From positions 372,001 to 436,000 of the forward strand of contig NZ_CP072115.1 in assembly GCF_017639855.1 (NCBI RefSeq): a stretch of 64,000 nt of DNA. Direction: 5' to 3'. The notes beneath the pieces are model-generated. The model saw nothing but the letters and a program-made list of their open reading frames with translations. It was not told the DNA's origin and searched no databases. Source of the stretch: Streptococcus sp. zg-86. GTDB taxonomy: Bacteria; Bacillota; Bacilli; Lactobacillales; Streptococcaceae. How positions within the stretch are numbered: position 1 is the stretch's first letter; each line of letters starts with the position of its first letter. Both the position numbers and the translations under genes were made by a program. Below are positions 50,394 through 59,496 of this stretch, piece after piece.

Positions 50394-52068
50394 ACTGGCG
50401 CTTATTGCCTTTCTTGCTCTCGTCTTTTTTGCAAGACCTGTTTCAGCGACAGATTCCTATAGTCACCTCTTTATCACTATTACAGATGCAACGAGAGCTT
50501 TGCAAAGAGGAGATCAGGCTTTCGCTAGTCAGTTGATTGCCCAGTTACAGACGGATTTTGCCCAGGTTGAAAACCATGATTCCAAGGCTGGTCAGATGGT
50601 GACCAACCGCCTAGCGGAATTGGAACAAGAACCGACAGAAGAAAAACTAGTGGCTGTTTCTAAAGCCTTGTTGGACTTTGAAGCGGAACAACATCCTGTT
50701 GATGTTACTGCTGAAAAAGAAAAACTGATGAACAAGTTATCTCCTGCCTTTGACCTTTTGCAGGAAGCGATTGAGCGCAAGGAGATTGACAGTGTCAAGG
50801 AGAACTACAAAAAACTCAATAGTACGTGGACAGTGAATGAGCGAATTGTTCGTGATACTAGCACAGGGCATTACGGAAAAATTGAAACAGCCATTTCTTT
50901 CTTACGCAGTAGTATTGAAACAGAACCTGTAGACTATGGCAGTATTCAAACATCATTTGATGATTTAAAAAATGCTATTCAAGCCTTTGTAGCTGGTCAA
51001 GAGGTAGCTACAGCTGCAACGGATGTAACCTTAACAGATGGGATTGATCTGCTCAAGCAAGCACAAACTGCTTTTGAAGCGGGTGATAAGACCAAAGGGG
51101 CTTCTCTGATGAAGGAATTTATCACCATTTGGCCGACCATTGAAGGAGATGTTAGTACACGGAATCCAAGTCTCTACACTCGTGTCGAGAGTGAGTCGCC
51201 CGTTATCATGGTACGCGGTGACGAAGAGGCTTATCAAGAAAAACTAGCCCAGTTAATTGCTGATTTGGCAAGCATCGATCCCTCAGCCAGCTACAATGTC
51301 TTCGATGCGATGCTAATCCTTCTACGGGAGGGAGTTGAGGCTCTTCTCATTGTGATGGCTTTAGTATCTACTCTAAAAGCTAGCAAGCAGAAAAAAGGCT
51401 TGCTTTGGGTTTATGGCGGAGCTGTCGTTGGTTTATTAGCTAGTGCCTTGTTGGCTATTGCCTTGCACCAATTTTTCCCAAGGCTCTCCTCTGGTGCCAA
51501 TCGTGAAATCATTGAGGGCTTGGTGGGGATTGTTGCGGTTGTGATGATGGTTGTCATTGGTATTTGGCTCCACAGTAAATCTTCTGTCAAGAAGTGGAAT
51601 GCCTATATGGAGCAGCGGATGCGGGTGGTGACGGCAAGCGGTAGTTTCCTTTCAATGTTTGCCTTGAGTTTTCTAGCGGTCTTTCGTGAGGGGGCAGAAA
51701 CCATTCTCTTTTATGCAGGTATCCTACCAAAGATTAGCCTCAATGACTTTCTATTAGGAATTAGTCTAGCCTTTTTAGTCCTTTTACTCTTAGCTGTTGT
51801 CATGCTGAAAACAACGAGCAAAATCAAGCCACATAAGGTATTTTTCTATCTGACTTGGCTGATTTATGCCCTTGCCTTTAAGATGTTGGGAGTTAGTATC
51901 CATGCCTTACAATTGACCAATATCCTGCCGAGTCATGTAGTGAGAGGGATTCCAACAATAGATATGATTGGTCTGTATCCAAGTCTAGAAATTCTGCTAC
52001 CACAGGTCTTTCTCATCCTCTTGATTGCTTGCTTAACGTGGAAGAATCGAGAACATCATGCACACTAA
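50371..52068 (+). CDS. efeU: EfeU, FTR1-family iron permease
   Basis: A 565-residue membrane protein. A signal peptide (ending near PVSATDS) and a long extracellular helical region (to about residue 290) precede the FTR1 permease with seven or so membrane segments. Two REGxE motifs are present: LLREGVEALLIVMAL near residue 314 and VFREGAETILFYAG near residue 440. These bind iron during transport. The start is TTG at 50371 with AAAGGAGAG upstream, inside the end of efeB. It overlaps tatC by 11 bases. Confidence 0.93.
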   Translation: MVKPYLNKLALIAFLALVFFARPVSATDSYSHLFITITDATRALQRGDQAFASQLIAQLQTDFAQVENHDSKAGQMVTNRLAELEQEPTEEKLVAVSKALLDFEAEQHPVDVTAEKEKLMNKLSPAFDLLQEAIERKEIDSVKENYKKLNSTWTVNERIVRDTSTGHYGKIETAISFLRSSIETEPVDYGSIQTSFDDLKNAIQAFVAGQEVATAATDVTLTDGIDLLKQAQTAFEAGDKTKGASLMKEFITIWPTIEGDVSTRNPSLYTRVESESPVIMVRGDEEAYQEKLAQLIADLASIDPSASYNVFDAMLILLREGVEALLIVMALVSTLKASKQKKGLLWVYGGAVVGLLASALLAIALHQFFPRLSSGANREIIEGLVGIVAVVMMVVIGIWLHSKSSVKKWNAYMEQRMRVVTASGSFLSMFALSFLAVFREGAETILFYAGILPKISLNDFLLGISLAFLVLLLLAVVMLKTTSKIKPHKVFFYLTWLIYALAFKMLGVSIHALQLTNILPSHVVRGIPTIDMIGLYPSLEILLPQVFLILLIACLTWKNREHHAH

Positions 52069-52795
52069 ACAAGAACTAACCGTTGTCGAGCATTTGACCG
52101 AATTTCGGAGCCGTTTTATTTGGACCCTATCCTTTTTCTTCGTTAGTTTTTTGATCAGTCTCTATTTTTCGAGAAGTATTTACCAGTTTTTGACTCAGGG
52201 ATTTTCTCAGAAATTGATTGTCTTGGGTCCTAACGATATATTATGGATTTATATCAATATAGCCAGCCTCCTAGCCTTTACGCTGACCTTGCCGTTTTTG
52301 ACCTATCAAGTTTGGGCTTTTGTAGTTCCAGCGCTTGATAAAGGAGAAGCCAGAAGTATTTTCTGGTATATTCCAGCAGTCTTTTGCTGCTTTGCCTTGG
52401 GCTTACTATTTGGGTTTTATCTGGTTAGTCCAGCTCTCTTACAGGTTCTTTTGTCATTCGGAGATGGGCTCTTTGATACGCAATTAACAGCACAAAATTA
52501 TCTGGCTTTCTTATTGCATACGACAATCCCGATGGCTGTTTTGTTTGAAATACCTGTTTTAGTGGCATTTTTGACCTCCCTTGGTATCCTTAGTCCACGA
52601 TTTTTGGTACAATATAGAAGACATGCCTACTTTACCTTGCTCGTGATTGCAGTGGTCATCACGCCAGCTGATTTTACAAGTGATTTAGCCATGACGGTTC
52701 CCCTTATCCTCATCTATGAAGTAAGTGTTGGTATCAGTAAATGGCTCTATCGAAAAAAAGAAAAAAGGAGAACCTATTATGGGAATCTTACGTGA
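52058..52795 (+). CDS. tatC: Twin-arginine translocase subunit TatC
   Basis: A 245-residue membrane protein with six predicted segments. Family blocks are VVEHLTEFRSRFIWTLSFF at the N-terminus (the Tat signal docking region), FLTYQVWAFVVPALDKGEAR near residue 90 and the later VITPADFTSDLAM. It recognises twin-arginine signals such as that of EfeB, two genes upstream. It overlaps tatA by 17 bases. Confidence 0.97.
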   Translation: MHTKQELTVVEHLTEFRSRFIWTLSFFFVSFLISLYFSRSIYQFLTQGFSQKLIVLGPNDILWIYINIASLLAFTLTLPFLTYQVWAFVVPALDKGEARSIFWYIPAVFCCFALGLLFGFYLVSPALLQVLLSFGDGLFDTQLTAQNYLAFLLHTTIPMAVLFEIPVLVAFLTSLGILSPRFLVQYRRHAYFTLLVIAVVITPADFTSDLAMTVPLILIYEVSVGISKWLYRKKEKRRTYYGNLT

Positions 52796-52958
52796 TATTG
52801 GTGCGCCGGGAATGATTATCTTGGTCTTGGGTGCCCTCTTGATTTTTGGACCAAAACGCTTACCAGAGCTGGGCGAATCCATTGGTAAAATGATTTCCTC
52901 CTTTAAAAAAGCCATGGAAAATGGTGAAGAAAAAGAAAAGGATGATACAGCTCATTAA
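52779..52958 (+). CDS. tatA: Twin-arginine translocase subunit TatA
   Basis: A 59-residue protein. A short N-terminal membrane helix (MIILVLGALLIFG) is followed by the hinge FGPKRLPELGESIGK and a charged amphipathic tail, the TatA pattern. The frame reaches back to 52725, but ATG 52779 follows AAAGGAG and gives the normal length. With TatC it forms a minimal TatAC system; no TatB is seen. Confidence 0.95.
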   Translation: MGILRDIGAPGMIILVLGALLIFGPKRLPELGESIGKMISSFKKAMENGEEKEKDDTAH

Positions 52959-52971
52959 GGCTATTTTGAGA

Positions 52972-53014
52972 AAAGAGTGGGGAATGTCGATTGAACGCTT
53001 CCGCACTCTTTTTT
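52972..53014 (+). terminator. Terminator of the efe-tat operon
   Basis: AAAGAGTG (52972-52979) pairs with CACTCTTT (53004-53011), extended by GGGGAA/TTCC, followed by a T-run. Confidence 0.75.
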
Positions 53015-53159
53015 ACAGGACTGACAGGGGCTAATCGAAAGATTACAAAAACCGATGTTCCTCGTTGTTCCTTCTTGGTTTGAGTTCCCACAGTCACTTC
53101 TTTAATGATGACTCTAGCAGAAATAAGTCCAAAAATATAGTGGATTGAGAACTGAACAC

Positions 53160-53482
53160 GGACTAAGAGCTGTGTAAAAAAGAGACGCAGATGTCCAGCT
53201 TTAGCTGGTTACAGCTGAGGCTCCCTTTAGGGATAAGTCTTCCTAGCTCCAAAGGTATAGTATACCTTTGGAGGTGAGTGATAGGAGTTTGCAGAGCAAA
53301 CTCTCCTTTGGCTCTTCGTCAGACTTCCTATTTTCACTTTGTGCTTTATACGCCCTCGTATCTTATGAAGGAATAGGACAAGGCAAGGAGTTGCAGATGG
53401 AACTGGCATTAATTGAGGATTACTCCATAATCCCTATTTCCAACCTTCAACAGTCTACTGGACTATTGAAGCAAAGCGACTT
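53160..53482. repeat. Hairpin-rich intergenic region upstream of MITE-like copy 2
   Basis: No gene is seen in 53015-53482. Palindromes follow one another: CCAGCTTTAGCTGG near 53190, a 13-bp perfect stem with one central base at 53247-53273 (CTCCAAAGGTATA arm), and AGTTTGC/GCAAACT near 53285. 53416-53475 matches, in inverted orientation, an internal part of the MITE-like element at 34336-34551 (ATTTCCAACCTTCAACAGTC). Confidence 0.6.
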
Positions 53483-53586
53483 ATACTCGTCAAAAATTAA
53501 AATCTGACGTCGTTAACTCACCTTGCTGAACTTCAGTTCTAGCTACGATTTCGTTGCCTAGTCAGATTTTGATTTTTATAGAGTAT
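53483..53586. repeat. MITE-like repeat with terminal inverted repeats, copy 2
   Basis: A 104-bp element bounded by ATACTC and GAGTAT, with the same ends and the same inner TCTGACGTCGTTAACTCACC stretch as the copy at 34336 (one base different) but a shorter middle. Confidence 0.75.
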
Positions 53587-53643
53587 AACGATGTCCTAAA
53601 ATTTATTCAATTCACGATAGTCTTAGAAAGAAAGGAGAGCAAG

Positions 53644-54687
53644 ATGCTGTTTGAAGATACTTTTTTCAAGAATCAAATCTGGCAGAAAGAGCGTTTAGTT
53701 GCCTACGGTTTTCAAGAAACAGATGGTTGGTGGGCAGTTCATCAGCCTTTTATGAATGGGCATTTTGAAGCGCGAGTACGGGTAAAAGTCCCTGATCAAG
53801 CTATGGCGCAGGTCTGGGATGTAGATATGGATGAGGAATACCATGCCTTTCGCATTCAACGTGCGGTTGGAGCATTTGTCGGTGAAGTACGAGAAAACTA
53901 CGCTGCGATTCTTCATGAAATCGTCCAACAATGTGCAGAAGAAGAGCCCTTTCAATCTCCTCAAGGTAATCGCCTTATAAGGCATATTCAGAAACGATTC
54001 CAAGAAGAGCCAGATTATCCTTTTAGCAAAGCGCCAGACATTGCTACCCTACGGCATGCTGGGAATCAAAAATGGTATGGCTTGATGACCCAAGTGCCGT
54101 GGACAGTCTTGAAGAGAACAGATAAAGAAGGAAAAATTGACATCATCAATGTCAAAGTAGAAGCAGATCAGATAGAGAATATAGTAGGAAGAGGGGGGAT
54201 TTATCCTGCCTATCACATGTCCAAAAAAAGCTGGATTTCAATCAGTTTAGACGATAGCTTATCAGATGAGGACTTGTTTGCCTTGGTGGAAAAGAGTCGC
54301 CAGTTGGTTGCACCGAAAAGTGCACAGTCCCTAACGGAGACTTGCTATTGGATTCTTCCTGCCAATCCCGCACTTTATGATATTGATACGGAATTGCGGA
54401 ATGAGGGACAGATTTTATGGACTCAAAAACCGAACATTAAGCCAAAGGATATCGTTTGTATCTATATGACAAAACCGATTCAAGCGATTCGCTATCTCTG
54501 TCGGGTAAGCAAGGCTCATCTCACTGAGGGAAATCAGGTTTATATGAAGCTAGAACTGCTTCGAGAGCTGTCTGATAGTGAATTTCCCCTGTTGCTGATG
54601 AAGGATTTGGGAGTTAAAGCAGTAAGAGGACCACGCCTAGCCACACCAGAATGCCGGAAGGCCCTCGAAAGCTTGCTAAAGGAGTGA
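53644..54687 (+). CDS. MmcQ/YjbR-family protein with C-terminal EVE-like domain
   Basis: A 347-residue protein. Residues about 125-230 match MmcQ/YjbR DNA-binding-like proteins (KWYGLMTQVPWTVL, IDIINVKVEADQIENIVGRG, YHMSKKSWISISLD). The C-terminal 110 residues (CYWILPANPALYDIDTEL, ILWTQKPNIKPKDIVCIYMT) resemble an EVE/PUA-type domain that could read modified bases. The N-terminal 110 residues are unassigned. ATG 53644 follows AAAGGAGAG; the frame opens earlier inside the MITE-like repeat. Confidence 0.75.
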   Translation: MLFEDTFFKNQIWQKERLVAYGFQETDGWWAVHQPFMNGHFEARVRVKVPDQAMAQVWDVDMDEEYHAFRIQRAVGAFVGEVRENYAAILHEIVQQCAEEEPFQSPQGNRLIRHIQKRFQEEPDYPFSKAPDIATLRHAGNQKWYGLMTQVPWTVLKRTDKEGKIDIINVKVEADQIENIVGRGGIYPAYHMSKKSWISISLDDSLSDEDLFALVEKSRQLVAPKSAQSLTETCYWILPANPALYDIDTELRNEGQILWTQKPNIKPKDIVCIYMTKPIQAIRYLCRVSKAHLTEGNQVYMKLELLRELSDSEFPLLLMKDLGVKAVRGPRLATPECRKALESLLKE

Positions 54688-54731
54688 CTTAGCAAGCTGT
54701 AACAAAATTATCAGAAAATTTAATATTTTAC

Positions 54732-54759
54732 TTTACATCTTCCCTAAAAAGTCTATAAT
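54732..54759 (+). promoter_or_regulatory. Promoter of asnA
   Basis: TTTACA (54732-54737) and TATAAT (54754-54759), spacer 16. TTGGAGG precedes the start codon. Confidence 0.7.
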
Positions 54760-54788
54760 AAGAATATAGTTTTTGGAGGTTATGGAGT

Positions 54789-55781
54789 ATGAAGAAGAGT
54801 TTTATCCACCAGCAAGAAGAAATTTCCTTTGTCAAAAATACCTTTACCCAATATCTCAAGGACAAGTTAGAAATTGTGGAAGTGCAAGGACCGATTTTGA
54901 GTCGTGTCGGTGATGGGATGCAGGACAATTTGTCAGGGGTTGAAAATGCGGTGACTGTCCATGTCAAGTTGATTCCTGATGCGACCTATGAGGTCGTCCA
55001 TTCTTTGGCGAAATGGAAACGTCACACTCTTGCACGGTTTGGCTTTAATGAGGGGGAGGGTCTTTTTGTCCATATGAAAGCCCTTCGTCCAGATGAAGAT
55101 TCACTTGACCCGATTCACTCGGTTTATGTAGACCAGTGGGACTGGGAGAAAGTCATTCCAAACGGTAGGCGCAACCTAGCTTACTTGAAAGAAACCGTTG
55201 AGCTGATTTACAAGGCCATTCGGTTGACTGAATTAGCTGTTGAAGCTCGCTATGATATTGAAGCGGTGTTGCCTAAGCAGATTACCTTTATTCACTCGGA
55301 AGCATTGGCAGAGCGTTATCCAGATTTGACGCCTAAAGAACGAGAAAATGTAATCGCGAAAGAATACGGTGCTGTTTTCCTCATTGGGATTGGTGGTGAA
55401 TTACCAGATGGAAAACCGCATGATGGACGGGCTCCTGACTATGATGATTGGACAACGCCGTCTGAAAATGGCTACAAGGGCTTAAACGGAGACATCCTCG
55501 TGTGGAATGAGCAACTGCAATCTGCCTTTGAATTATCGTCTATGGGGATTCGGGTGGATGAAGAAGCCCTCAAACGCCAGGTAGCTATTACAGGTGATGA
55601 AGATCGACTGGAATTTGAATGGCATAAGGCACTTTTAAATGGACTCTTCCCACTTTCAATCGGCGGAGGAATTGGCCAATCACGCCTTGCCATGTTCCTT
55701 CTCCGCAAAAAACACATCGGTGAAGTCCAATCAAGCGTCTGGCCGCAAGACGTCCGTGACACATTTGAGAATATACTATAA
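54789..55781 (+). CDS. asnA: Aspartate-ammonia ligase
   Basis: A 330-residue ammonia-dependent asparagine synthetase with a class II tRNA-synthetase-like fold. It makes asparagine from aspartate, ammonia and ATP. MKKSFIHQQEEISFVKNTF at the start, VQGPILSRVGDGMQDNLSG near residue 37 and SIGGGIGQSRLAMFLLRK near residue 290 are family blocks. Length is full. It is transcribed alone. Confidence 0.96.
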   Translation: MKKSFIHQQEEISFVKNTFTQYLKDKLEIVEVQGPILSRVGDGMQDNLSGVENAVTVHVKLIPDATYEVVHSLAKWKRHTLARFGFNEGEGLFVHMKALRPDEDSLDPIHSVYVDQWDWEKVIPNGRRNLAYLKETVELIYKAIRLTELAVEARYDIEAVLPKQITFIHSEALAERYPDLTPKERENVIAKEYGAVFLIGIGGELPDGKPHDGRAPDYDDWTTPSENGYKGLNGDILVWNEQLQSAFELSSMGIRVDEEALKRQVAITGDEDRLEFEWHKALLNGLFPLSIGGGIGQSRLAMFLLRKKHIGEVQSSVWPQDVRDTFENIL

Positions 55782-55805
55782 AAAAAGAACTGGAAATCAG
55801 TTCTC

Positions 55806-55853
55806 AGATTGAAGACAAAGTCCATTTTTGCTTATTTTCTTCAATCTTTTTTT
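55806..55853 (+). terminator. Terminator of asnA
   Basis: AGATTGAAGA (55806-55815) pairs exactly with TCTTCAATCT (55838-55847), followed by seven T. Confidence 0.8.
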
Positions 55854-55979
55854 GCTTCTTTCGATAAAAAAGCTTCCAAAAACAGCATTAAAAGAAGCTT
55901 TTCTAAGAGTTAAATTACAATCTCATTTTACTTCTACTGTTTAAATTGTTTGCTATTTATAGTATTTGTCTACATTTTG

Positions 55980-56073
55980 CACTAGCACAGCTAGTGTTTT
56001 TTCGTAGAGAAAAAATCTGGCTTGAAGCTATAATAAAAAGAACTGAGCTCTGTATGTTAGAGGTCAGTTCTTT
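55980..56073. terminator. Two further hairpins in the asnA-DUF1827 gap
   Basis: CACTAGC/GCTAGTG with six T (55980-56002), and AAAGAACTGA/TCAGTTCTTT (56037-56073). The second can serve the minus-strand DUF1827 gene. No gene is seen in 55854-56136. Confidence 0.5.
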
Positions 56074-56136
56074 GTTTAAAATGGAATGCTATCCTTTTGG
56101 AACCAATAGATAGTGTTTGTTGTTATATGGTTCGTT

Positions 56137-56439
56137 TTATTTCACAATTGGAATAGACATTTCTATCAAACGGTCGGTATGAATGGTTTGGATACCGGCT
56201 TGGTTGATGATAGTGGTGTCAATTTTGCGCTTGAGGAAGAAGTCACGGATGCGTTCGATTTCAAGAGCTTGAATTGCACGGTATTTATTGCTAATCAAGA
56301 GTTCGTAGTGAAGGGGCGCCTGGGTAAAAATAACATCCGTATTCCCAGCAGAATAGGTTTCCACCAGAAAGGCATCGGTATTTGCTAACTGGTTTTGTAC
56401 GAGTTGTGCTTGACTGTTTGTCGTATTGATGATCTTCAT
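56137..56439 (-). CDS. DUF1827 family protein
   Basis: A 100-residue protein (MKIINTTNSQAQLVQNQLAN at the start) that matches the streptococcal/enterococcal DUF1827 family in length and N-terminus. On the minus strand GGAGGTCACGC precedes the ATG. Function unknown; no catalytic motif. A plus-strand open frame in the same place (56113-56388) is its shadow. Confidence 0.82.
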   Translation of the reverse strand: MKIINTTNSQAQLVQNQLANTDAFLVETYSAGNTDVIFTQAPLHYELLISNKYRAIQALEIERIRDFFLKRKIDTTIINQAGIQTIHTDRLIEMSIPIVK

Positions 56440-56499
56440 GCGTGACCTCCAATCATTCTTTGCATTTATTATAGCACTCTTAGGATGATTTGACTAGCC

Positions 56500-56952
56500 T
56501 TAATCTAGTTTATGAGCCAATTTCCATTGTTCAATGCCCCATTTGTGGCTACCGCGTTTGAGCTTTTCAATGGCTGTCTCAATATCAAACCAAGCGAGGT
56601 GGTTAAAATCTTCTAGTGGTTGTCCAATTTCTTGGTAGCTGGTCACTTCATAGATATAGGCAGGATTGTAATAATGGGTATCTCGGTGGCGTGAATAAAA
56701 GTATTCGTCTGCCTGCCCATAATAGTCGCCAATCTCTGCTGTAAATCCCAGTTCTTCCACTAGTTCACGTGCAAGAGCACTCAGGTGATTTTCTCCTATT
56801 TCAATCTCTCCTCCTGGTAGGAACCAAGCACCGTTAGGAGCCTGCACGAGAATGATATGTTTTTTTTGTGGATCAGGAATGACGGCATAGACGCCGTAGC
56901 GATTCTGATAGGTTACCCCTGTTTCTTTTTTTCCGAATGTTGCCTGTGTCAT
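56500..56952 (-). CDS. Nudix hydrolase
   Basis: A 150-residue Nudix hydrolase with a complete Nudix box GGEIEIGENHLSALARELVE followed by ELGF. The preceding PNGAWFLP is the usual substrate-side strand. Substrate unknown. The frame reaches 57036, but ATG 56952 follows GAGGAAG and avoids overlap with clpE. It lies downstream of clpE in the same direction, so some co-transcription is possible. Confidence 0.9.
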   Translation of the reverse strand: MTQATFGKKETGVTYQNRYGVYAVIPDPQKKHIILVQAPNGAWFLPGGEIEIGENHLSALARELVEELGFTAEIGDYYGQADEYFYSRHRDTHYYNPAYIYEVTSYQEIGQPLEDFNHLAWFDIETAIEKLKRGSHKWGIEQWKLAHKLD

Positions 56953-57010
56953 TGGTCTTCCTCTATGATGATTTTTTCTCATTATAGCATAAATAGCGGA
57001 TAAAGTAGCC

Positions 57011-59224
57011 TTATTTTGCTTTAATTGAAATAGCACCCTTGCTAGTTAGAACAGCGCGCAAGTCTTTTTCTTCTGGATGTTCCAAATAGAAATCTGTCAG
57101 TGCATCTTCGATGTGTTCTTGAATGGTTCTACGAAGCGGACGGGCTCCCATTTTTGGATCATAACCTAAGTCCACCAATTTTTCCTTGACCTTGTCGGTC
57201 ACATGGAGTGTCAGACCAGTTGTTGCCAAGCGTTTATTAACATCAAGGAGCATGAGGTCCACGATATGAAGGAGATTTTCCTTGCTGAGGGCATGGAATT
57301 CAATAATACCGTCAAAGCGGTTCATAAATTCTGGGCTAAAGAAATTGCTCAATTGACCAAGAACAGACTGGGTACGTCCTTCCATAGTAGCACCGAAGCC
57401 GACATTTGCTTCTACCTTGCCTGTTCCGGCATTTGAGGTCATAATGATAATAGTATCTTTGAAGCTAACCGTGCGGCCTTGGCCATCTGTCAAGCGACCG
57501 TCATCAAGGACTTGAAGGAACATGTGCATGACATCAGGGTGGGCTTTTTCAATCTCATCAAGAAGAATAAGCGAGTAAGGATTGCGACGGACTTTTTCGG
57601 TTAATTGTCCTGCTTCTTCATAGCCGACATAGCCTGGAGGGGCTCCGACTAATTTTGCGACAGCGTGTTTTTCCATGTATTCGGACATGTCAAAGCGAAT
57701 CATACTATCGGCAGAGCCAAAGAGTTCGATGGCGAGTTGTTTGGATAGCTCAGTTTTTCCGACCCCTGTGGGTCCAACGAAAAGGAAACTTCCAATTGGA
57801 CGGTTTGGTGCACCAAGTCCTACCCGATTGCGGCGAATAGCTTTGGCAATTTTATCAACGGCATCGTCTTGACCAATAACGTGTGCTTTGAGGTCACTTG
57901 CAAGATTGATTAATTGCGATTGTTCTTTTTCTTTCAAATCACCGACTGGAATATTGGTTTTTTGCTCAATGATCGCTTCGATTTCTTTTTCGGTAATCAC
58001 AGGGATATCTTCCTCGCTGATTGTCGCTTTTTGCATTTCCTTGTATTTGGCAATCTGATCGCGGTAGTAGGCTGCTTTTTCAAAATCTTCATCACGGGTG
58101 GCCTGAGCCTTGCGATTTTCAGCATCAATCAAGCGCTGATCAATTTCTTTTGGATCAACGAAATTCAGCGTCAAGTTCATCTTTGAACCTGCCTCATCTA
58201 GTAAGTCAATAGCCTTATCAGGCAAGAAGCGGTCTTGAATGTAGCGGTTGGACAAAATGGCAGCCGCTTCAATAGCTTCATCGGTGTATTTAACATGATG
58301 ATAGTCTTGGTACTTGCTTTGAATCCCTTTTAGAATGGTAATGGTCTCGTCCACACTTGGCTCATCCACTTTAACGGGTTGCATACGACGTTCCAAAGCG
58401 GCATCTTTTTCGATAATTCGGTATTCGTTGAGCGTTGTCGCACCGACTAGCTGCATTTCCCCACGAGCAAGGGCAGGTTTTAGGATATTTCCTGCGTCCA
58501 TGTTACCGTCACCGGCAGAACCAGCACCGACAATTTCATGGATTTCATCGATAAAGAGAATGATTTCCTTGCGGTTGCGGATTTCTTCCATGAGCTTTTG
58601 CATGCGTTCTTCAAATTGCCCACGGATACCCGTTCCTTGAACAAGGCTAACCACATCGAGTCGAATGACTTCTCGTCCTTGAAGTTTTTGTGGGACATCT
58701 CCGTCCACGATTTTTTGAGCTAGACCTTCAACAACAGCTGTTTTTCCGACCCCAGGTTCTCCGATTAGAACAGGATTATTCTTGGTCCTACGGTTAAGAA
58801 TTTCGATGACACGTTTGATTTCTTCATCTCGACCGATAACAGGGTCAATATCCCCACGGCGAGCAATTTCAGTGACATTGATGCCAAATTCTTCTAAGAG
58901 GCCCTTTGGTTGTTGGGGAGGAGGAGTTGGTCCACTATTATTGCCACGATTGCCACCGCCTGCTTGTGTTGGAGGTGTCTGGTTGCGACTCTTTCCAGCT
59001 GGTGTGTGTCCAGGGATCCCTCCGATATTATTGAAGAATTCGCTAAAGGGATCCATACTATTTGGATTCGCTAGATCTCCTAGTCCTTTTAAAATAGCAT
59101 TATTGGGGTCAGTTTTCATGATTTGGTAACAATTGTGGCAAAGATCCACCTGTTGTTGTTTTCCATTTAGATTTGTATAAAGATGAATGGTTGCATCATT
59201 GATATTGCAGTTATGACAAAGCAT
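57011..59224 (-). CDS. clpE: ATP-dependent Clp protease ATPase subunit ClpE
   Basis: A 737-residue Hsp100 ATPase that unfolds substrates for ClpP. The N-terminal zinc finger CHNCN...DLCHNC (residues 2-32) distinguishes ClpE from ClpC. A Gly/Pro-rich linker follows, then AAA domain 1 (GEPGVGKTAVVEGLAQ), a UVR-like coiled coil and AAA domain 2 (GPTGVGKTELSKQL, MTSNAGTG). ATG 59224 is used (AGAGGG upstream); a TTG two codons earlier also exists. A CtsR-type operator overlaps its promoter, consistent with heat-shock control. Confidence 0.95.
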   Translation of the reverse strand: MLCHNCNINDATIHLYTNLNGKQQQVDLCHNCYQIMKTDPNNAILKGLGDLANPNSMDPFSEFFNNIGGIPGHTPAGKSRNQTPPTQAGGGNRGNNSGPTPPPQQPKGLLEEFGINVTEIARRGDIDPVIGRDEEIKRVIEILNRRTKNNPVLIGEPGVGKTAVVEGLAQKIVDGDVPQKLQGREVIRLDVVSLVQGTGIRGQFEERMQKLMEEIRNRKEIILFIDEIHEIVGAGSAGDGNMDAGNILKPALARGEMQLVGATTLNEYRIIEKDAALERRMQPVKVDEPSVDETITILKGIQSKYQDYHHVKYTDEAIEAAAILSNRYIQDRFLPDKAIDLLDEAGSKMNLTLNFVDPKEIDQRLIDAENRKAQATRDEDFEKAAYYRDQIAKYKEMQKATISEEDIPVITEKEIEAIIEQKTNIPVGDLKEKEQSQLINLASDLKAHVIGQDDAVDKIAKAIRRNRVGLGAPNRPIGSFLFVGPTGVGKTELSKQLAIELFGSADSMIRFDMSEYMEKHAVAKLVGAPPGYVGYEEAGQLTEKVRRNPYSLILLDEIEKAHPDVMHMFLQVLDDGRLTDGQGRTVSFKDTIIIMTSNAGTGKVEANVGFGATMEGRTQSVLGQLSNFFSPEFMNRFDGIIEFHALSKENLLHIVDLMLLDVNKRLATTGLTLHVTDKVKEKLVDLGYDPKMGARPLRRTIQEHIEDALTDFYLEHPEEKDLRAVLTSKGAISIKAK

Positions 59225-59313
59225 GGGCAATCCCTCTTTTCTGTGAGAAATTCTGCCTTTAGAGATATTGAAGATAATGCAGGAAAATGGGCTTTCGTGC
59301 TGTAAAAAACAAT

Positions 59314-59367
59314 AGTCAATAAAGGTCAGATATAAGTTTATTATAACAAGATTTGGCTAAATTGCAA
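59314..59367 (-). promoter_or_regulatory. clpE promoter with CtsR operator
   Basis: On the minus strand TTGCAA (59367-59362) and TATAAT (59345-59340), spacer 16, extended TGT. The direct heptad repeat AGTCAATAAAGGTCAGA (59314-59330, read on the plus strand) matches the CtsR consensus with two differences and covers the start site. Confidence 0.75.
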
Positions 59368-59496
59368 GAATCTGCTATCTAAAATGAGAAAGAAGTGAGA
59401 GGAAAGACAGAAGAAAAATGGATAAAGCAAGACTTTTTACTGAAAATATGGTAGAATACTCCTGTAACGAAGATACTTAGAAATAGGAGAAGTGAT

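Noticed and set aside
52903..53097. A minus-strand frame overlapping the end of tatA.
   Set aside because: It crosses the tatA terminator hairpin and has no recognisable domain or ribosome site.
53268..53507. A 79-codon open frame before the second MITE-like repeat.
   Set aside because: It lies across palindromes and a repeated element, has no family likeness, and ends inside the repeat.
56113..56388. A plus-strand 91-codon frame opposite the DUF1827 gene.
   Set aside because: DUF1827 on the minus strand has the family match and the ribosome site.
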